Positions 32,384 to 41,934 of a stretch of DNA of 64,000 nt are shown in pieces. A program made the position numbers and the translations under genes. A model generated the notes under the pieces. It searched no databases. It had not been told where the DNA came from and saw only the letters and a list, made by a program, of their open reading frames with translations. How positions within the stretch are numbered: the first letter of the stretch is position 1; every line of letters begins with the position of its first letter. The stretch is from positions 62,001-126,000 of the forward strand of contig NZ_FZOD01000014.1 of assembly GCF_900188345.1 (NCBI RefSeq), written 5' to 3'. The DNA comes from Streptosporangium subroseum (GTDB lineage: Bacteria > Actinomycetota > Actinomycetes > Streptosporangiales > Streptosporangiaceae).

Positions 32384-33742
32384 TCACGCTACGCGCCGAG
32401 CCGTGCGCCGCAACGAGTCGATCATTTCCAGGGGGTCGGCGATCCCGTAGCCGTAGTCGTAGTCGAACCCGACGTCGCTGCGGTCGTCGGCGGTACGGCG
32501 GAGCAGGGTGCGGAGCTGGGCGGGAGAGAGGCGGGAGGAAGGCCACTGGGTGCGGATGGCGGCGACGAGGCCGGCGGCGACCGGGCAGGCGGCGGAGGTG
32601 CCCGAGTCGGGCTCGCCGTCGCCGAAGGCCTTCGAGCCGGAGAAGTGGGTGTAGGAGCAGATGTCCGGCTTGTTGGCGGTGAGACGGCCGGGGCCCTGGG
32701 AGGAGTAGCCGACCCGCCTGCCGAGCGTGTCCACGCCGCCGACGGACAGGACGCTCGGGTGGGAGTTGGCGCCCCCGATCGGGCGCTCGGGGTAGGCGCA
32801 CCGGCCGTCCTTGCAGTCGCGTCCGCAGTTTCCGGCGGCGAACAGCACGTCGGCTCCCGCCTGGTCCAGGCTGGAAACGATCAGGTTGAACGGGTGGGCC
32901 AGGCTGTCGGAGTAGTTGCCGGTATGGCCGACGGGGAAGTCCCAGCGCGGGGAGAAGGAGCCCCAGCTGTTGCTGATCACCAGGGAGCGCGACTCCAAGG
33001 GCTGGTCCTCAAGGACGGTGCGCAGGTGGGCGAGGGCCGCCACCGCGTCGGACAGCAGGCCGTCCAGGGCCGATCCGCCCGGGCGCTCGGAGAGCAGCAC
33101 GGGGATGTCGATCAGTGTCGCCCGGGGGGCGGCGATGAGCGTGTCGAACGCGCACATCGTGCCGTGGTCCACCTTGAATCTGCCGGCCGTGCCGCTCACT
33201 CCGCCGGGGTTCCAGCTGCGGCCTGAGTCCAGGATCACGTCCCGGCCGAGGTGCTCGGCGACGTGTGCGGCGTTGATGCCGGTGTCCAGCACCGCGAGCG
33301 CCACGCCGGACCCGTCCATGCCCTCGCTCGCGAGCTCGGCGACGTGCAGCAACCGCTCCACGTCGCGCCAGTCGCCCACCGGGGCGTCACCGCCGCAGGT
33401 GAGGATCGGCTCGATCACCGGATCGGCGAACACCCCCACCACCTCGCGACGGCGGGTGGGAAGAAGGGTGAGCCGGGTGGACAGCTCGTCGTCGGAGATC
33501 TCCCCGCGGACCAGGACCGTGGCCTGGTCGCCGGCGAAGGAGAACGTCAGCGGCTGGTGCAGCGAGAGGGGATCGCCTCCGGCGCCGGGCACGGGGCGGG
33601 GCACGGCGACCGGGGCGAAGGAGGGGTCCAGGACGACGCCGGGAAGGGGAGAGGAGACGTCTGCCGTGGTCATGGTCACGGTGGGGTCGGCCACCGCCGC
33701 GACGACATCCGGAGAGGGGCGGAGCTGGATCAGGACACGCAT
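32384..33742 (-). CDS. Cytosolic S8 subtilisin-like serine protease
   Basis: 452 residues from ATG 33742. No signal peptide. Catalytic residues are D153 (AVLDTGIN), H193 (VDHGTMCA), N305 (FAAGNCG) and S383 (DSGTSAACPVAAG). Extra cysteines cluster around GNCGRDCKDGRC. A 140-residue N-terminal part (TFSFAGDQATVLVRGEIS, VFADPVIEPI) precedes the catalytic domain and may act as a regulatory or propeptide-like region. It is linked with the small downstream gene. The absence of export signals points to an intracellular target. Confidence 0.9.
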   Translation of the reverse strand: MRVLIQLRPSPDVVAAVADPTVTMTTADVSSPLPGVVLDPSFAPVAVPRPVPGAGGDPLSLHQPLTFSFAGDQATVLVRGEISDDELSTRLTLLPTRRREVVGVFADPVIEPILTCGGDAPVGDWRDVERLLHVAELASEGMDGSGVALAVLDTGINAAHVAEHLGRDVILDSGRSWNPGGVSGTAGRFKVDHGTMCAFDTLIAAPRATLIDIPVLLSERPGGSALDGLLSDAVAALAHLRTVLEDQPLESRSLVISNSWGSFSPRWDFPVGHTGNYSDSLAHPFNLIVSSLDQAGADVLFAAGNCGRDCKDGRCAYPERPIGGANSHPSVLSVGGVDTLGRRVGYSSQGPGRLTANKPDICSYTHFSGSKAFGDGEPDSGTSAACPVAAGLVAAIRTQWPSSRLSPAQLRTLLRRTADDRSDVGFDYDYGYGIADPLEMIDSLRRTARRVA

Positions 33743-33837
33743 GACGCACCACCGGGATTCAGGGGGATAGCAGTTCCCCTACGTTCCTTCATCGGCATCG
33801 ATCATGTCCACCCATCCATTTCAGCGTCTACCAGTGC

Positions 33838-33856
33838 TCATGTCCTTCAAACATGA
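33838..33856. promoter_or_regulatory. Palindrome in the divergent promoter
   Basis: TCATGT (33838-33843) and ACATGA (33851-33856), 7-base spacer, between the subtilase and the membrane synthase-like gene. Possible operator; no regulator is encoded beside it. Confidence 0.3.
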
Positions 33857-33915
33857 CAAACCACAGGCGTGAATTTCCTTCCCTGAGGAGGTGACGATCA
33901 CTAGCGTTGTACGGC

Positions 33916-35964
33916 ATGACCGCAGCGGCGGAGACGACGCCAACCCCACACCCCGATGTCCGGCACACGCACTGGCTGAGCACCCGGCCAAGGCTGATCG
34001 TGGCCAGCGCTTTCATGCTCTTCCTGGAGCTGGCGCTGATCCGGTGGACCGGATCGAACATCGTGCACCTGAGCTATTTCACTAACTTCGTCCTGCTCGG
34101 CTCGTTCCTTGGCATCGGACTCGGTTTTCTTCGCGTGGGGCGCACCACACGGCAGCCTTACTACTCGCCGATCGTGCTGGCCATCCTGGTGCCGATCATC
34201 CTGCTCTTCCCGGTCACCGTGGACCGGCAGGCCGAGGGCATCCTGTACTGGACGAGCCTGAGCACCAGTGGGCCGCCGGCCTGGCTGATCCTGCCCGTGA
34301 TCTTCATGGCGGCGGCGATCGTGCTGATGGGCCCCGCGGAGCTGGTCGGGCGGTGCTTCCCCGAGCTGGAACGGTTGGAGGCCTACCGCTACGACCTGAT
34401 CGGCAGCCTCACCGGCATCGGGCTGTTCACCGCGCTGTCGTTCCTCAGCGCGCCGCCCGTGGTGTGGGGAGCGATCGCCGCGATCGCCTACGCGGTGCTG
34501 CTCTGGCCCCGTACGGTCTGGGCGCGGGTGGCGCTGGCGGTGCCGGCGCTGGTCATCGTCGGGGCGCTCGGCATGGAGACGCTGACCGCGGGGGCGCTGT
34601 GGTCGCCCTACTACAAGGTGACCTACAAGAACTCCCTGTGGAACGGCGTGCCGCTGATGGACATCAGCGTCAACGGCATCCCGCACCAGCAGGCCACCCC
34701 GGCCAAGAGCAAGCTGGAGTGGGAGGGCCAGTACGGCCTGCCGTACGCGCGGTCGGCCTCGGGCAAGCTGGACGACGTGCTGATCGTGGGCGCGGGCAGC
34801 GGCACCGACGTGTCGATCGCGCTGTCCAAGGGCGCCAAGCGGGTGGACGCCGTGGAGATCGACCCCAAACTGCTCGAACTCGGCCGCACCTACCACCCGG
34901 ACAAGCCCTACGACGACCCGCGCGTCACCGCCCACGTCACCGACGGCCGCGCCTTCCTGGAACGTAACTCCGACAAGAAGTACGACCTGATCCTCTTCGC
35001 GCTGCCCGACTCGCTCACCCTGGTCTCCGGGGCGAGCTCGCTGCGCCTGGAGAGCTACCTGTTCACCCAGCAGGCGATGGAGGCGGCCAGGGACCACCTC
35101 AAGCCCGACGGCGTCTTCTCGATGTACAACTACTACCGCGAGACCTGGCTGGTGGACCGGCTCGGCTCCACCATGCAGGCGGCCTTCGGCCACAAGCCGT
35201 GCGTGGACGTCGTCAGCGAGGCCGGCCAGCAGGCCGTGATCACCGCCGGGCTCACCACCGGGACGCAGAAGTGCGCGGCCGAGTGGGCGGGAGCGACCGC
35301 GGAGACCCCGCCGCCGACCGGTGACGACCGGCCCTTCCTCTACCTGAAGGACCGGACGATCCCGCAGATCTACATCATCACCCTCGGCCTGATCCTGATC
35401 GTGAGCATGCTCGCGGTCCGCGCGGTCGCCGGTCCGTACAGGCGCATGCGCCCCTATGCCGACCTCTTCCTGCTCGGCGTGGCGTTCCTGCTGCTGGAGA
35501 CCAAGAACGTGACCGGGTTCGCGCTGCTGTTCGGCACCACCTGGGTGGTGAACGCGATCGTGTTCGGCGGGGTGCTGGTCGCCGTGCTCGCCGCGGTGGA
35601 GGTGACGCGCCGCTTCCGGGTCCCATCCCTGCCCGTGATGTACGGCGTGCTCCTCGGCGGCCTGGTACTGGCCTGGCTGGTGCCCAACTCCTGGCTGCTG
35701 GGCCTGCCGCTGCCGGTGCGCGCGGTGGTCGCCGTGGTCGTGGCGTTCCTGCCGATCTTCGCGGCCAACGTGGTGTTCGCCAAGCGCTTCGCCGACTCGG
35801 AGAACGGCACGCTGGCCTTCGGCGCGAACCTGCTGGGCGCGATGGTCGGCGGCTGCCTGGAGTATCTGGCGCTCGTCGTCGGCTACCAGGCCCTGCTGAT
35901 CGTGGCCGGCCTGATCTATCTCATGGCTTTCGCCCTGCTGCCCAGGACGGCCCGGATCGCCTGA
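33916..35964 (+). CDS. Membrane protein with spermidine-synthase-like methyltransferase fold
   Basis: 682 residues from ATG 33916 (TTG 33907 also possible; GAGGAGG lies at 33886). About six membrane helices (residues 30-230) precede a cytosolic SpeE-like domain with VLIVGAGSGTDVSIAL, VDAVEIDPKLLELGR and DGRAFLERNSDKKYDLILF. A further set of six helices ends the protein. This TM-SpeE-TM layout occurs in actinobacterial proteins called spermidine synthase by homology. The polyamine-binding residues are not conserved enough to claim that reaction; a membrane-linked methyl or aminopropyl transfer is possible. Confidence 0.85.
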   Translation: MTAAAETTPTPHPDVRHTHWLSTRPRLIVASAFMLFLELALIRWTGSNIVHLSYFTNFVLLGSFLGIGLGFLRVGRTTRQPYYSPIVLAILVPIILLFPVTVDRQAEGILYWTSLSTSGPPAWLILPVIFMAAAIVLMGPAELVGRCFPELERLEAYRYDLIGSLTGIGLFTALSFLSAPPVVWGAIAAIAYAVLLWPRTVWARVALAVPALVIVGALGMETLTAGALWSPYYKVTYKNSLWNGVPLMDISVNGIPHQQATPAKSKLEWEGQYGLPYARSASGKLDDVLIVGAGSGTDVSIALSKGAKRVDAVEIDPKLLELGRTYHPDKPYDDPRVTAHVTDGRAFLERNSDKKYDLILFALPDSLTLVSGASSLRLESYLFTQQAMEAARDHLKPDGVFSMYNYYRETWLVDRLGSTMQAAFGHKPCVDVVSEAGQQAVITAGLTTGTQKCAAEWAGATAETPPPTGDDRPFLYLKDRTIPQIYIITLGLILIVSMLAVRAVAGPYRRMRPYADLFLLGVAFLLLETKNVTGFALLFGTTWVVNAIVFGGVLVAVLAAVEVTRRFRVPSLPVMYGVLLGGLVLAWLVPNSWLLGLPLPVRAVVAVVVAFLPIFAANVVFAKRFADSENGTLAFGANLLGAMVGGCLEYLALVVGYQALLIVAGLIYLMAFALLPRTARIA

Positions 35965-36040
35965 GCACGGGCATCCCGCCGTCACGGGGTCCCGCCGGCT
36001 GTACGGCGAGCGCCGGTGGCGGACCGGAGTTCCGATGAGA

Positions 36041-36090
36041 AAGCCCTGTGGCCCGCACTCCTCCCGAGGAGTGCGGGCCACAGGGCTTTC
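36041..36090. terminator. Strong bidirectional terminator
   Basis: Perfect 23-bp inverted repeat, arms 36041-36063 and 36068-36090, four-base loop, beginning AAA and ending TTT, between two convergent genes. A 15-base part of the right arm recurs at 36099-36114. Confidence 0.9.
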
Positions 36091-36155
36091 GGGCGGTGGT
36101 GCGGGCCACAGGGATCCGGGCCGGGGCCCGGTGCCGGTGGCGGGGGAACGGGTTT

Positions 36156-38072
36156 TCAGAACCCGCAGAGGTCGGTGAGGGACTGGGCGGCGGCCTTGCT
36201 GCCGTTCTGGGTGGGGGTCTGGCTCGGCAGCGCCGTCGCGGTCCTGGTGGGCTTAGGAGTGGGCGTCACGCCGCTCGCGCCGGGGGAGGCCGTCACACCG
36301 GCGGCCTGGGGGCGGCGGACGGGCTGCCGCAGCGCCTTGGCGGTCGCGGTGCGGATCTTCTGCCAGTCGGCGGAGCCGGGCCAGAAGTCCGGCGGCACGA
36401 ACTGGAGACTGGAGATCTTGGCGTCCTTGACCTTGAGGCCGAGTTCGACGAGGTGCGGCAGCAACTCGCGGGGGATGTCGGTCCTGGCCTGCTTGGCCAC
36501 ACCCGCGATCTTGGTGAAGTTGGTGAGCACGACCTGGGGAGTGGCCTGCTGGGCGAAGGCGCCGATGACGCAGCGCTGGCGGCCCATCCGGGAGAAGTCG
36601 TCGCTGTCGACGCGGGAACGGCCGTACCAGAGCGCCTCCTCGCCCGACAGCGTCCGGTAACCGGCCTTGATCGTGCCCGCGGTGCCGAAGTGGCCGCCCC
36701 ACTTGACGTCGCTGTCCACCCGGATCTTCAGCCCGCCGATGGCGTCCACCAGGTGGGCGAAGCTGAACATGTTGACCAGGGCGTAGTAGTCGATCTTGAG
36801 GTTGAGCGTGTAGCCGATGGCGTCCATGAGGGCCTTGGGGCCTCGCTGCCCGGTCTTGCCCGGTACGACGTCGGGGTGTTCCTCGGCGTACTGCCAGATC
36901 TCGTTGAGCAGGCCGCCGTTGGGCAGTTCCTTCATGTAGCCGTCGGGAAACTGCTTGCCGAGCGGGGTGTTCGGGGGAAAGCGGACGTGCTGCAGGTTGC
37001 GGGGGAGACTGAACAGGACCGTGTTGCCGGTTTTGGTCTGCACGCTGGCCACGGTCATGCTGTCGGTCCGCACGCCCTCCCTGTTGCCGGCGCCGTCGCC
37101 GCCGACGAGCAGGAAGTTCACCCGGTCGCGGCCGTTCCACGGGTCCTCGTCCTTGACCGGGGCCACCGCCGGGTTGTTCGTGGCACTCAGGAAGATGCTG
37201 TTGGCCGTGTCCTTGATGGTCAGCACGGTGCTCGCGACCAGCGCGAACGGCGCCGTCACCGACACGCAGAGCACACCCACCACGATGCCGGACGCGATCT
37301 GGCCTCTGCCGCTCAGCCGGTTGGGCCGCAGGGAGATGTAGGACGAGAGCACCAGCAGGAACCAGCAGAGCGCGCCGACCGCGGCCAGGACCGTCCCGCC
37401 CAGGAGCGCGCCGTCCTGGGCGGCGAAGGCGGCGATGTCCGTGCCCAGGACGAGTCCGACGATCAGCGCGGTCAGCAGGAGCGCGCCGAAGATCCCGAGC
37501 AGGATGTAGCCGGTACGGCGATGGCCCGCGCGAAGGTGGGCGGCGCCCGGGAGGATCACGGACAGGGCGGTCCAGCCGACGAGCGCGGGGGTGGTCAGTG
37601 GTTTGGCGAACCGCATCCGCCCCTTGGGAATCTGACCGCTTTTGGGGGCGTGGCCGGAGGGCCGGGTTTCGGTCTCCCGAACCTGTTCGGGCTGTACGTC
37701 CGCCGGATCCTGCGCGTGACGCCGTGTCTGCTCGGCCGACGGGTCCCCCGCGGCCCCCGGTGCCTGCTCGGGGGACCCGTCCTGCGGGTCCTGCGCGGGC
37801 TGCCGGCCCTGCTCGCCGTCCTGCGGGGCTCGCGAAGGAGGCGGCTCCTGCGGGTCCTGCGCGGACTGTCGGCCCTGCCCGTCCCGGGGGGCTCGCGGGT
37901 GAGACGGGTCCTGCGCGTCGGCCGATCCTCGCACCTCAGATGGTCCCTGCGCGTCGGATGAGCCGTCCGTGCCGTCGGGATCCGGGCCGTGGCCCGCGCT
38001 GCGCCGCCGGGGGCGCCGTTTCCCACCTTCACTGGCGAGATCCCCCGAGTCTTGCCCAAGGCGCATCGTCAC
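36156..38072 (-). CDS. LytR-CpsA-Psr family cell-wall glycopolymer ligase
   Basis: 638 residues from GTG 38072 (ATG 38066 equally possible; AGGAAG upstream). A 150-residue Gln/Asp/Pro-rich cytosolic tail with repeats such as AQDPQ is followed by four membrane helices (about 160-290) and an extracellular LCP domain: VNFLLVGGDGAGNREGVRTD, SMTVASV, FSLPRNLQHVRFP, DAIGGLKIRVDSDV and LSGEEALWYGRSRVDSDDFS RMGRQ. The Arg/Asp residues that bind polyprenyl pyrophosphate are present. It attaches teichoic-type or capsular polymers to peptidoglycan. Four membrane spans instead of one is the actinobacterial variant. Confidence 0.92.
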   Translation of the reverse strand: MTMRLGQDSGDLASEGGKRRPRRRSAGHGPDPDGTDGSSDAQGPSEVRGSADAQDPSHPRAPRDGQGRQSAQDPQEPPPSRAPQDGEQGRQPAQDPQDGSPEQAPGAAGDPSAEQTRRHAQDPADVQPEQVRETETRPSGHAPKSGQIPKGRMRFAKPLTTPALVGWTALSVILPGAAHLRAGHRRTGYILLGIFGALLLTALIVGLVLGTDIAAFAAQDGALLGGTVLAAVGALCWFLLVLSSYISLRPNRLSGRGQIASGIVVGVLCVSVTAPFALVASTVLTIKDTANSIFLSATNNPAVAPVKDEDPWNGRDRVNFLLVGGDGAGNREGVRTDSMTVASVQTKTGNTVLFSLPRNLQHVRFPPNTPLGKQFPDGYMKELPNGGLLNEIWQYAEEHPDVVPGKTGQRGPKALMDAIGYTLNLKIDYYALVNMFSFAHLVDAIGGLKIRVDSDVKWGGHFGTAGTIKAGYRTLSGEEALWYGRSRVDSDDFSRMGRQRCVIGAFAQQATPQVVLTNFTKIAGVAKQARTDIPRELLPHLVELGLKVKDAKISSLQFVPPDFWPGSADWQKIRTATAKALRQPVRRPQAAGVTASPGASGVTPTPKPTRTATALPSQTPTQNGSKAAAQSLTDLCGF

Positions 38073-38446
38073 ACCGCTTCCTACTACGTCTTATCCCGGT
38101 CCACCTGGCAAAACAGCCAAAGTTCCCTGATTCCACGGAATTGTCAGGATTCTAGCCCTCATACATGGACATGGAAGACAGATGACCAATTTGTGGTTAA
38201 TGGCCCCTTACACTACGCGGTCGCCGAGGCTGGGTCCGAGCGTCGCCGGGGCCGGGTCCTGACGAGGGGCGGAGCGCGGGAGATGGGCGGCCCGAGGGTG
38301 GAAGCGGTGGTGGGGGATATCGTCCACCGCCTGCCGTGCTGTCTCCCTGTTACCCCAGACGTCCGATATGGCCGCAGAGGCTTGGACGTTTGTCGAATTT
38401 AGGGCGTAAGGATACTGATTTCTCATACGTCACTAATGTCGCTGCA
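38073..38446. other. AT-richer intergenic stretch, promoters only
   Basis: About 370 bases upstream of both the LCP gene and the LysR gene. No frame looks coding. The GC content drops near 38100-38210 and 38395-38470, as expected of promoters. Confidence 0.5.
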
Positions 38447-38463
38447 TTCGGTTACATTCCGAA
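38447..38463. promoter_or_regulatory. Dyad upstream of LysR gene
   Basis: TTCGG (38447-38451) and CCGAA (38459-38463) with a 7-base spacer, about 65 bases before the LysR start. The distance suits LysR autoregulation. Confidence 0.4.
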
Positions 38464-38528
38464 ATCATCCGAGGTGATCTCCGCGATGTGCGGGACCCAG
38501 CCAGGTGCTGTGTCCTAGCTTCAAAGTC

Positions 38529-39398
38529 ATGAATCTGCAGCAGCTCCGCTATGTGGTCGCGACGGCGGAGCATCGCACCATGACCGACGCGGCCAGGTCG
38601 CTGTACATCGCACAACCTGCACTTTCACGTGCGATAAGGGACTTGGAACGAGAGCTCGGGATGACGTTGTTCGCCCGTTCCGGACGTGGCGTGGTTGTCA
38701 CGGCACAGGGACGCCGGGTCGTCAAGCTGGCCCGGGAGGCACTCGACGCCGTTCGCGAGATCGAGGCACTGTCCACGCATGGCCATTCGTCCGATGCGGA
38801 ACTTCGCATCGCCTCGACCCCCAGCCTTGAGCCGGGGCTGGCCGGACGTCTCCTTCCCGCCTACACCGCCGAACATCCCGGCGTTCGTGTCCACATCGTC
38901 CGCTGTGACGGACGGGACGGCGTGATCAGCGCCATCAGGGACCAGAGGGCCGATCTCGGCCTGACGGACCTGCCCGTCCCCACCGACCTGATCAGTCACC
39001 CGCTCGAGCGTCAGGAGATCGTCCTGATCTCCCCGCCCGGCGTGAACCTGCCCGACCCGGTGCCGATGAGCAGGCTCAACGGCATGCGGTTGATACTGCC
39101 GGCTCCCGGCAGTTCACGGCGCAGGGAGTTCGACGCGCTGTTCGCCAAGCACGGCGTCACCCCGGTGGTGGCGGCACAGCTGGACGAGCGCGGCAACTGG
39201 CTGAACACGGTCCGCTCAGGTACGGCCTCGCTGCTCTGGTACCGGGGGATGGCCGAACAGGCCACCCGGGCAGGGCTGGTGGTTCGCACCCTCGATCCCT
39301 CGGTCCGCCGGGTGATCGCCATTGTCCACGCGCGACGGCGGCTGCCCGCCATCGCCCAGGAGTTCCTGACCGTGGCCGAAAGTGGGTCGGCCGCCTAG
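38529..39398 (+). CDS. LysR-family regulator
   Basis: 289 residues from ATG 38529. The N-terminal winged helix MNLQQLRYVVATAEHRTMTD, AARSLYIAQPALSRAIRDLE, RELGMTLFARSGRGV is canonical. The substrate-binding domain follows (LRIASTPSLEPGLAGRLLPA, DLGLTDLPVP). The next gene downstream in the same direction is the FolP2-like gene, 84 bases away; whether they are linked in function is not evident. Confidence 0.93.
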   Translation: MNLQQLRYVVATAEHRTMTDAARSLYIAQPALSRAIRDLERELGMTLFARSGRGVVVTAQGRRVVKLAREALDAVREIEALSTHGHSSDAELRIASTPSLEPGLAGRLLPAYTAEHPGVRVHIVRCDGRDGVISAIRDQRADLGLTDLPVPTDLISHPLERQEIVLISPPGVNLPDPVPMSRLNGMRLILPAPGSSRRREFDALFAKHGVTPVVAAQLDERGNWLNTVRSGTASLLWYRGMAEQATRAGLVVRTLDPSVRRVIAIVHARRRLPAIAQEFLTVAESGSAA

Positions 39399-39482
39399 GA
39401 ACGTGCTGGTTTTCTGTTTCCCCAGAGGCGGCGCAGGTGGGAGCGCCGGCCTCTCCGACACCGGGTTATAGGCTCGGTCTCG

Positions 39483-40316
39483 ATGACTATCCTGCGCCTG
39501 CGTGGCCGTGAGTTCCGGCCCGGCGAGTTCGCGATCATGGCTGTGGTAAACCGCACCCCCGACTCCTTCTTCGACAGAGGCAGGACGTACGGCTTCGCGG
39601 CGGCACTCGACGCGGTGAACGGGGCCGTCGACGACGGCGCGGACATCGTGGACATCGGTGGCGTCAAGGCGGGCCCCGGTGACGAGGTGAGCCCCGCGGA
39701 GGAGATCCGCCGGGTGGCCGACCTGGTCGCGGCGGTCAGGGAGCGCCACCCTCAACTGATCATCAGTGTCGACACCTGGCGTGCCGAGGTCGGCGAGGTC
39801 GTCGCCGAGGCGGGCGCCGACCTGCTCAACGACACCTGGGGCGGAGTCGACCCCGATCTGGCGAGGGTCGCCGCCAAGCACGGCATCGGCCTGGTCTGCG
39901 CGCACGCCGGACGCGTCGCCCCCCGCACCCGCCCGCACCGCATCGCCTACGCCGACGTAGTCGCCGATGTCGTCGCCCACACCGCGGATCTGGCCGATCG
40001 CGCCGTCGCGGCGGGAGTTCCGCGGGAGTCGATCCTGATCGACCCGGCGCACGACTTCGGCAAGAACACCTGGCACTCCCTGGAGGTGAGCCGCCGCCTG
40101 CACGAGATGGTCGCCACCGGCTGGCCGGTGCTCGTCGCGGTCTCCAACAAGGACTTCGTCGGCGAGACCCTCGGAGGACTCCCGGTCGACGAGCGCCACG
40201 CCGGCACGCTGGCGACCCTCGCGGTCTCCGCCTGGCAGGGTGCCCGGGTCTTCCGGGTGCACGACGCCGCCTCCGCCCGCACCGCGTTGGCCACCGTCGC
40301 CAAGCTGCGGGGGTAG
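39483..40316 (+). CDS. Dihydropteroate-synthase paralogue, FolP2 type
   Basis: 277 residues from ATG 39483. TIM-barrel DHPS family: IMAVVNRTPDSFFDRGRTYG, DGADIVDIGG, ISVDTWRAEV, LLNDTWGG, ILIDPAHDFGKNT and VAVSNKDFVGETL. Key loops differ from true DHPS: the usual ESTRPGA is VKAGPGD, MHMRG is CAHAGRV, and SRKSF is SNKDF. This is the pattern of mycobacterial FolP2, which lacks DHPS activity. Its true reaction is unknown. No other folate genes adjoin. Confidence 0.88.
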   Translation: MTILRLRGREFRPGEFAIMAVVNRTPDSFFDRGRTYGFAAALDAVNGAVDDGADIVDIGGVKAGPGDEVSPAEEIRRVADLVAAVRERHPQLIISVDTWRAEVGEVVAEAGADLLNDTWGGVDPDLARVAAKHGIGLVCAHAGRVAPRTRPHRIAYADVVADVVAHTADLADRAVAAGVPRESILIDPAHDFGKNTWHSLEVSRRLHEMVATGWPVLVAVSNKDFVGETLGGLPVDERHAGTLATLAVSAWQGARVFRVHDAASARTALATVAKLRG

Positions 40317-40452
40317 CCCGCCTCGATGCCGGGCCGCGACGCCGACACGAAGGGTCGTCTCCCGCTGCCCGCCGGATATGTCAGCGGAAGTCATGGACTA
40401 GAAGCTAGGTCAAGAAACGTAGAGCGGTCATAACCCGATGGGCAAGCCTCGG

Positions 40453-41934
40453 TCAAGAAAGCGGAAGCCGTACGACGGCCCGGAGCCCCGGTGAGGCGTC
40501 CTCCAGGTGGACCGCGCCGCCGTGGGCGTGGACCGTCTCGCGGACGATCGCCAGCCCCAGCCCCGCCCCGCCCTCGTCGCGGCTGCGCGCGCTGTCCAGC
40601 CGGGTGAACCGGTCGAAGACCCGCTCCCGGTCGGGCTCGGGGATGCCGGGGCCGTCGTCGGTGACGGTCAGTATCGCGTCGGCCCCCTCGGTCCGCAGCT
40701 CGACCACCACGGGGGCGGTGGTGTGCCGCAGCGCGTTGTCGACGAGGTTGACCAGCACCCGACCCAGGTCCAGCGCGTCCCCCGTCACCACGATCGCTCC
40801 GGTCGCCCGCTCAGGGTCTTCTGCCGGCTCGATCGCCTCGTGGGTCCGCTCCACCTCTCCCGGTGACTCGATCGTCCCGGGGAGCCGGCCGGTCGGGGCG
40901 CCCGCGATCTTCACGGTGACGGTCTCGCCGTACCGTTCGGCGGTCTGCGGGACCAGCCGATCCAGCTCCACCGGCTCCCTGCGCGCCAGCGCGCCGCCGC
41001 GCTCGTCCAGGCGGGCCAGCGCGAGCAGGTCCTCGGCCAGCCGGGCCAGGCGCATGGTGTCCTCCAGCACGCCCTCGGCCGTCTCCCGCCAGTCCTGCCC
41101 CTCCGGATAGCCGAGCGCCACCTCCAGCTGGAGCCGGATGCTGGCCAGCGGGCTGCGCAGCTCATGCGCGGCGTCGGAGACCAGAGCCCGTTGCCGGGCG
41201 TCGGCCTTCTCCAGCCGGGCCAGCATGGCGTTGAGCGTGGTGGCCAGGCTGTGGACCTCGTCGTGGGACTCGGGCACCGGCAGGCGGCGGGAGCGGGCGG
41301 TGCCGGTGATCTCGTCCGCGCCCCGGCGCAGCGCGGCGATGGGCCGCAGGGTGCCACCGATGATCACCCAGCTGGCTCCGGCGAGCAGTATCAGCAGCAG
41401 CGGCGTGCCGACGATCAGCACGTGGCCGGCCGTGCTGATGCTGGCCTGCACCTCGCTGAAGGGACGCGCGGCGATCACCGCCTGCCCCCGGTCGGCGCTG
41501 AGCACCCGGACCCGCAGCACGTGGGGGATCCCGTAGGGGGCGCCGTCCAGGAACTGAGCCTCGCCCCTGCCGATCGCGGTTCGCCGCTCCTCGGCGTCCA
41601 GCAGCGGGACCAGCCTGTCGGTGCCGGTGGTGGCGTGGGTGATCCACCCGGCCGCGTCGAGCACCTGCAGAAGGGTGCCGTCGGGCGAGGTCATCCCGTC
41701 CGGCAGCCGCCCGGCGTCGGCGAGCGAGACGGTCTCCCGGGCCCGCTGGTAGATCGATTCGTCGATGGTGTCGATCAGCGATCTTCCGAGCACCCCGAGC
41801 ATCACGTAGGCCGAGACCACCAGCGCCACCGCGAGCACGGCCGAGGCCACCGCGGTCAGCCGGAAGCGCAGGCTTTTACGCCGCCACCAGCCGACCGTGC
41901 GACGCGCCTCGTGGGCGGCCGGATCAGCCGCCAT
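40453..41934 (-). CDS. Sensor histidine kinase
   Basis: 493 residues from ATG 41934. Two membrane helices (about 25-48 and 180-200) enclose an extracytoplasmic sensor of about 130 residues. HAMP linker (GTLRPIAALRRGADEITGTA), H-box SDAAHELRSPLASIRLQLEV, N-box LVNLVDNALRHT, and G-boxes VTDDGPGIPEPDRERVFDRF and GGAGLGLAIVRETVHAHGG. An extra acidic insertion (PGEVERTHEAIEPAEDPERA) lies before the N-box. It is co-translated with the response regulator (11-bp overlap) and divergent from the LolA-like/ABC operon. Confidence 0.95.
   Translation of the reverse strand: MAADPAAHEARRTVGWWRRKSLRFRLTAVASAVLAVALVVSAYVMLGVLGRSLIDTIDESIYQRARETVSLADAGRLPDGMTSPDGTLLQVLDAAGWITHATTGTDRLVPLLDAEERRTAIGRGEAQFLDGAPYGIPHVLRVRVLSADRGQAVIAARPFSEVQASISTAGHVLIVGTPLLLILLAGASWVIIGGTLRPIAALRRGADEITGTARSRRLPVPESHDEVHSLATTLNAMLARLEKADARQRALVSDAAHELRSPLASIRLQLEVALGYPEGQDWRETAEGVLEDTMRLARLAEDLLALARLDERGGALARREPVELDRLVPQTAERYGETVTVKIAGAPTGRLPGTIESPGEVERTHEAIEPAEDPERATGAIVVTGDALDLGRVLVNLVDNALRHTTAPVVVELRTEGADAILTVTDDGPGIPEPDRERVFDRFTRLDSARSRDEGGAGLGLAIVRETVHAHGGAVHLEDASPGLRAVVRLPLS

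Noticed and set aside
33901..36081. 726-codon leftward frame opposite the spermidine-synthase-like gene
   Set aside because: His/Asp/Gln-rich mirror frame; the plus-strand protein has clear membrane helices and a Rossmann motif.
36048..37961. 637-codon rightward frame opposite the LCP gene
   Set aside because: Mirror frame; starts inside a terminator hairpin.
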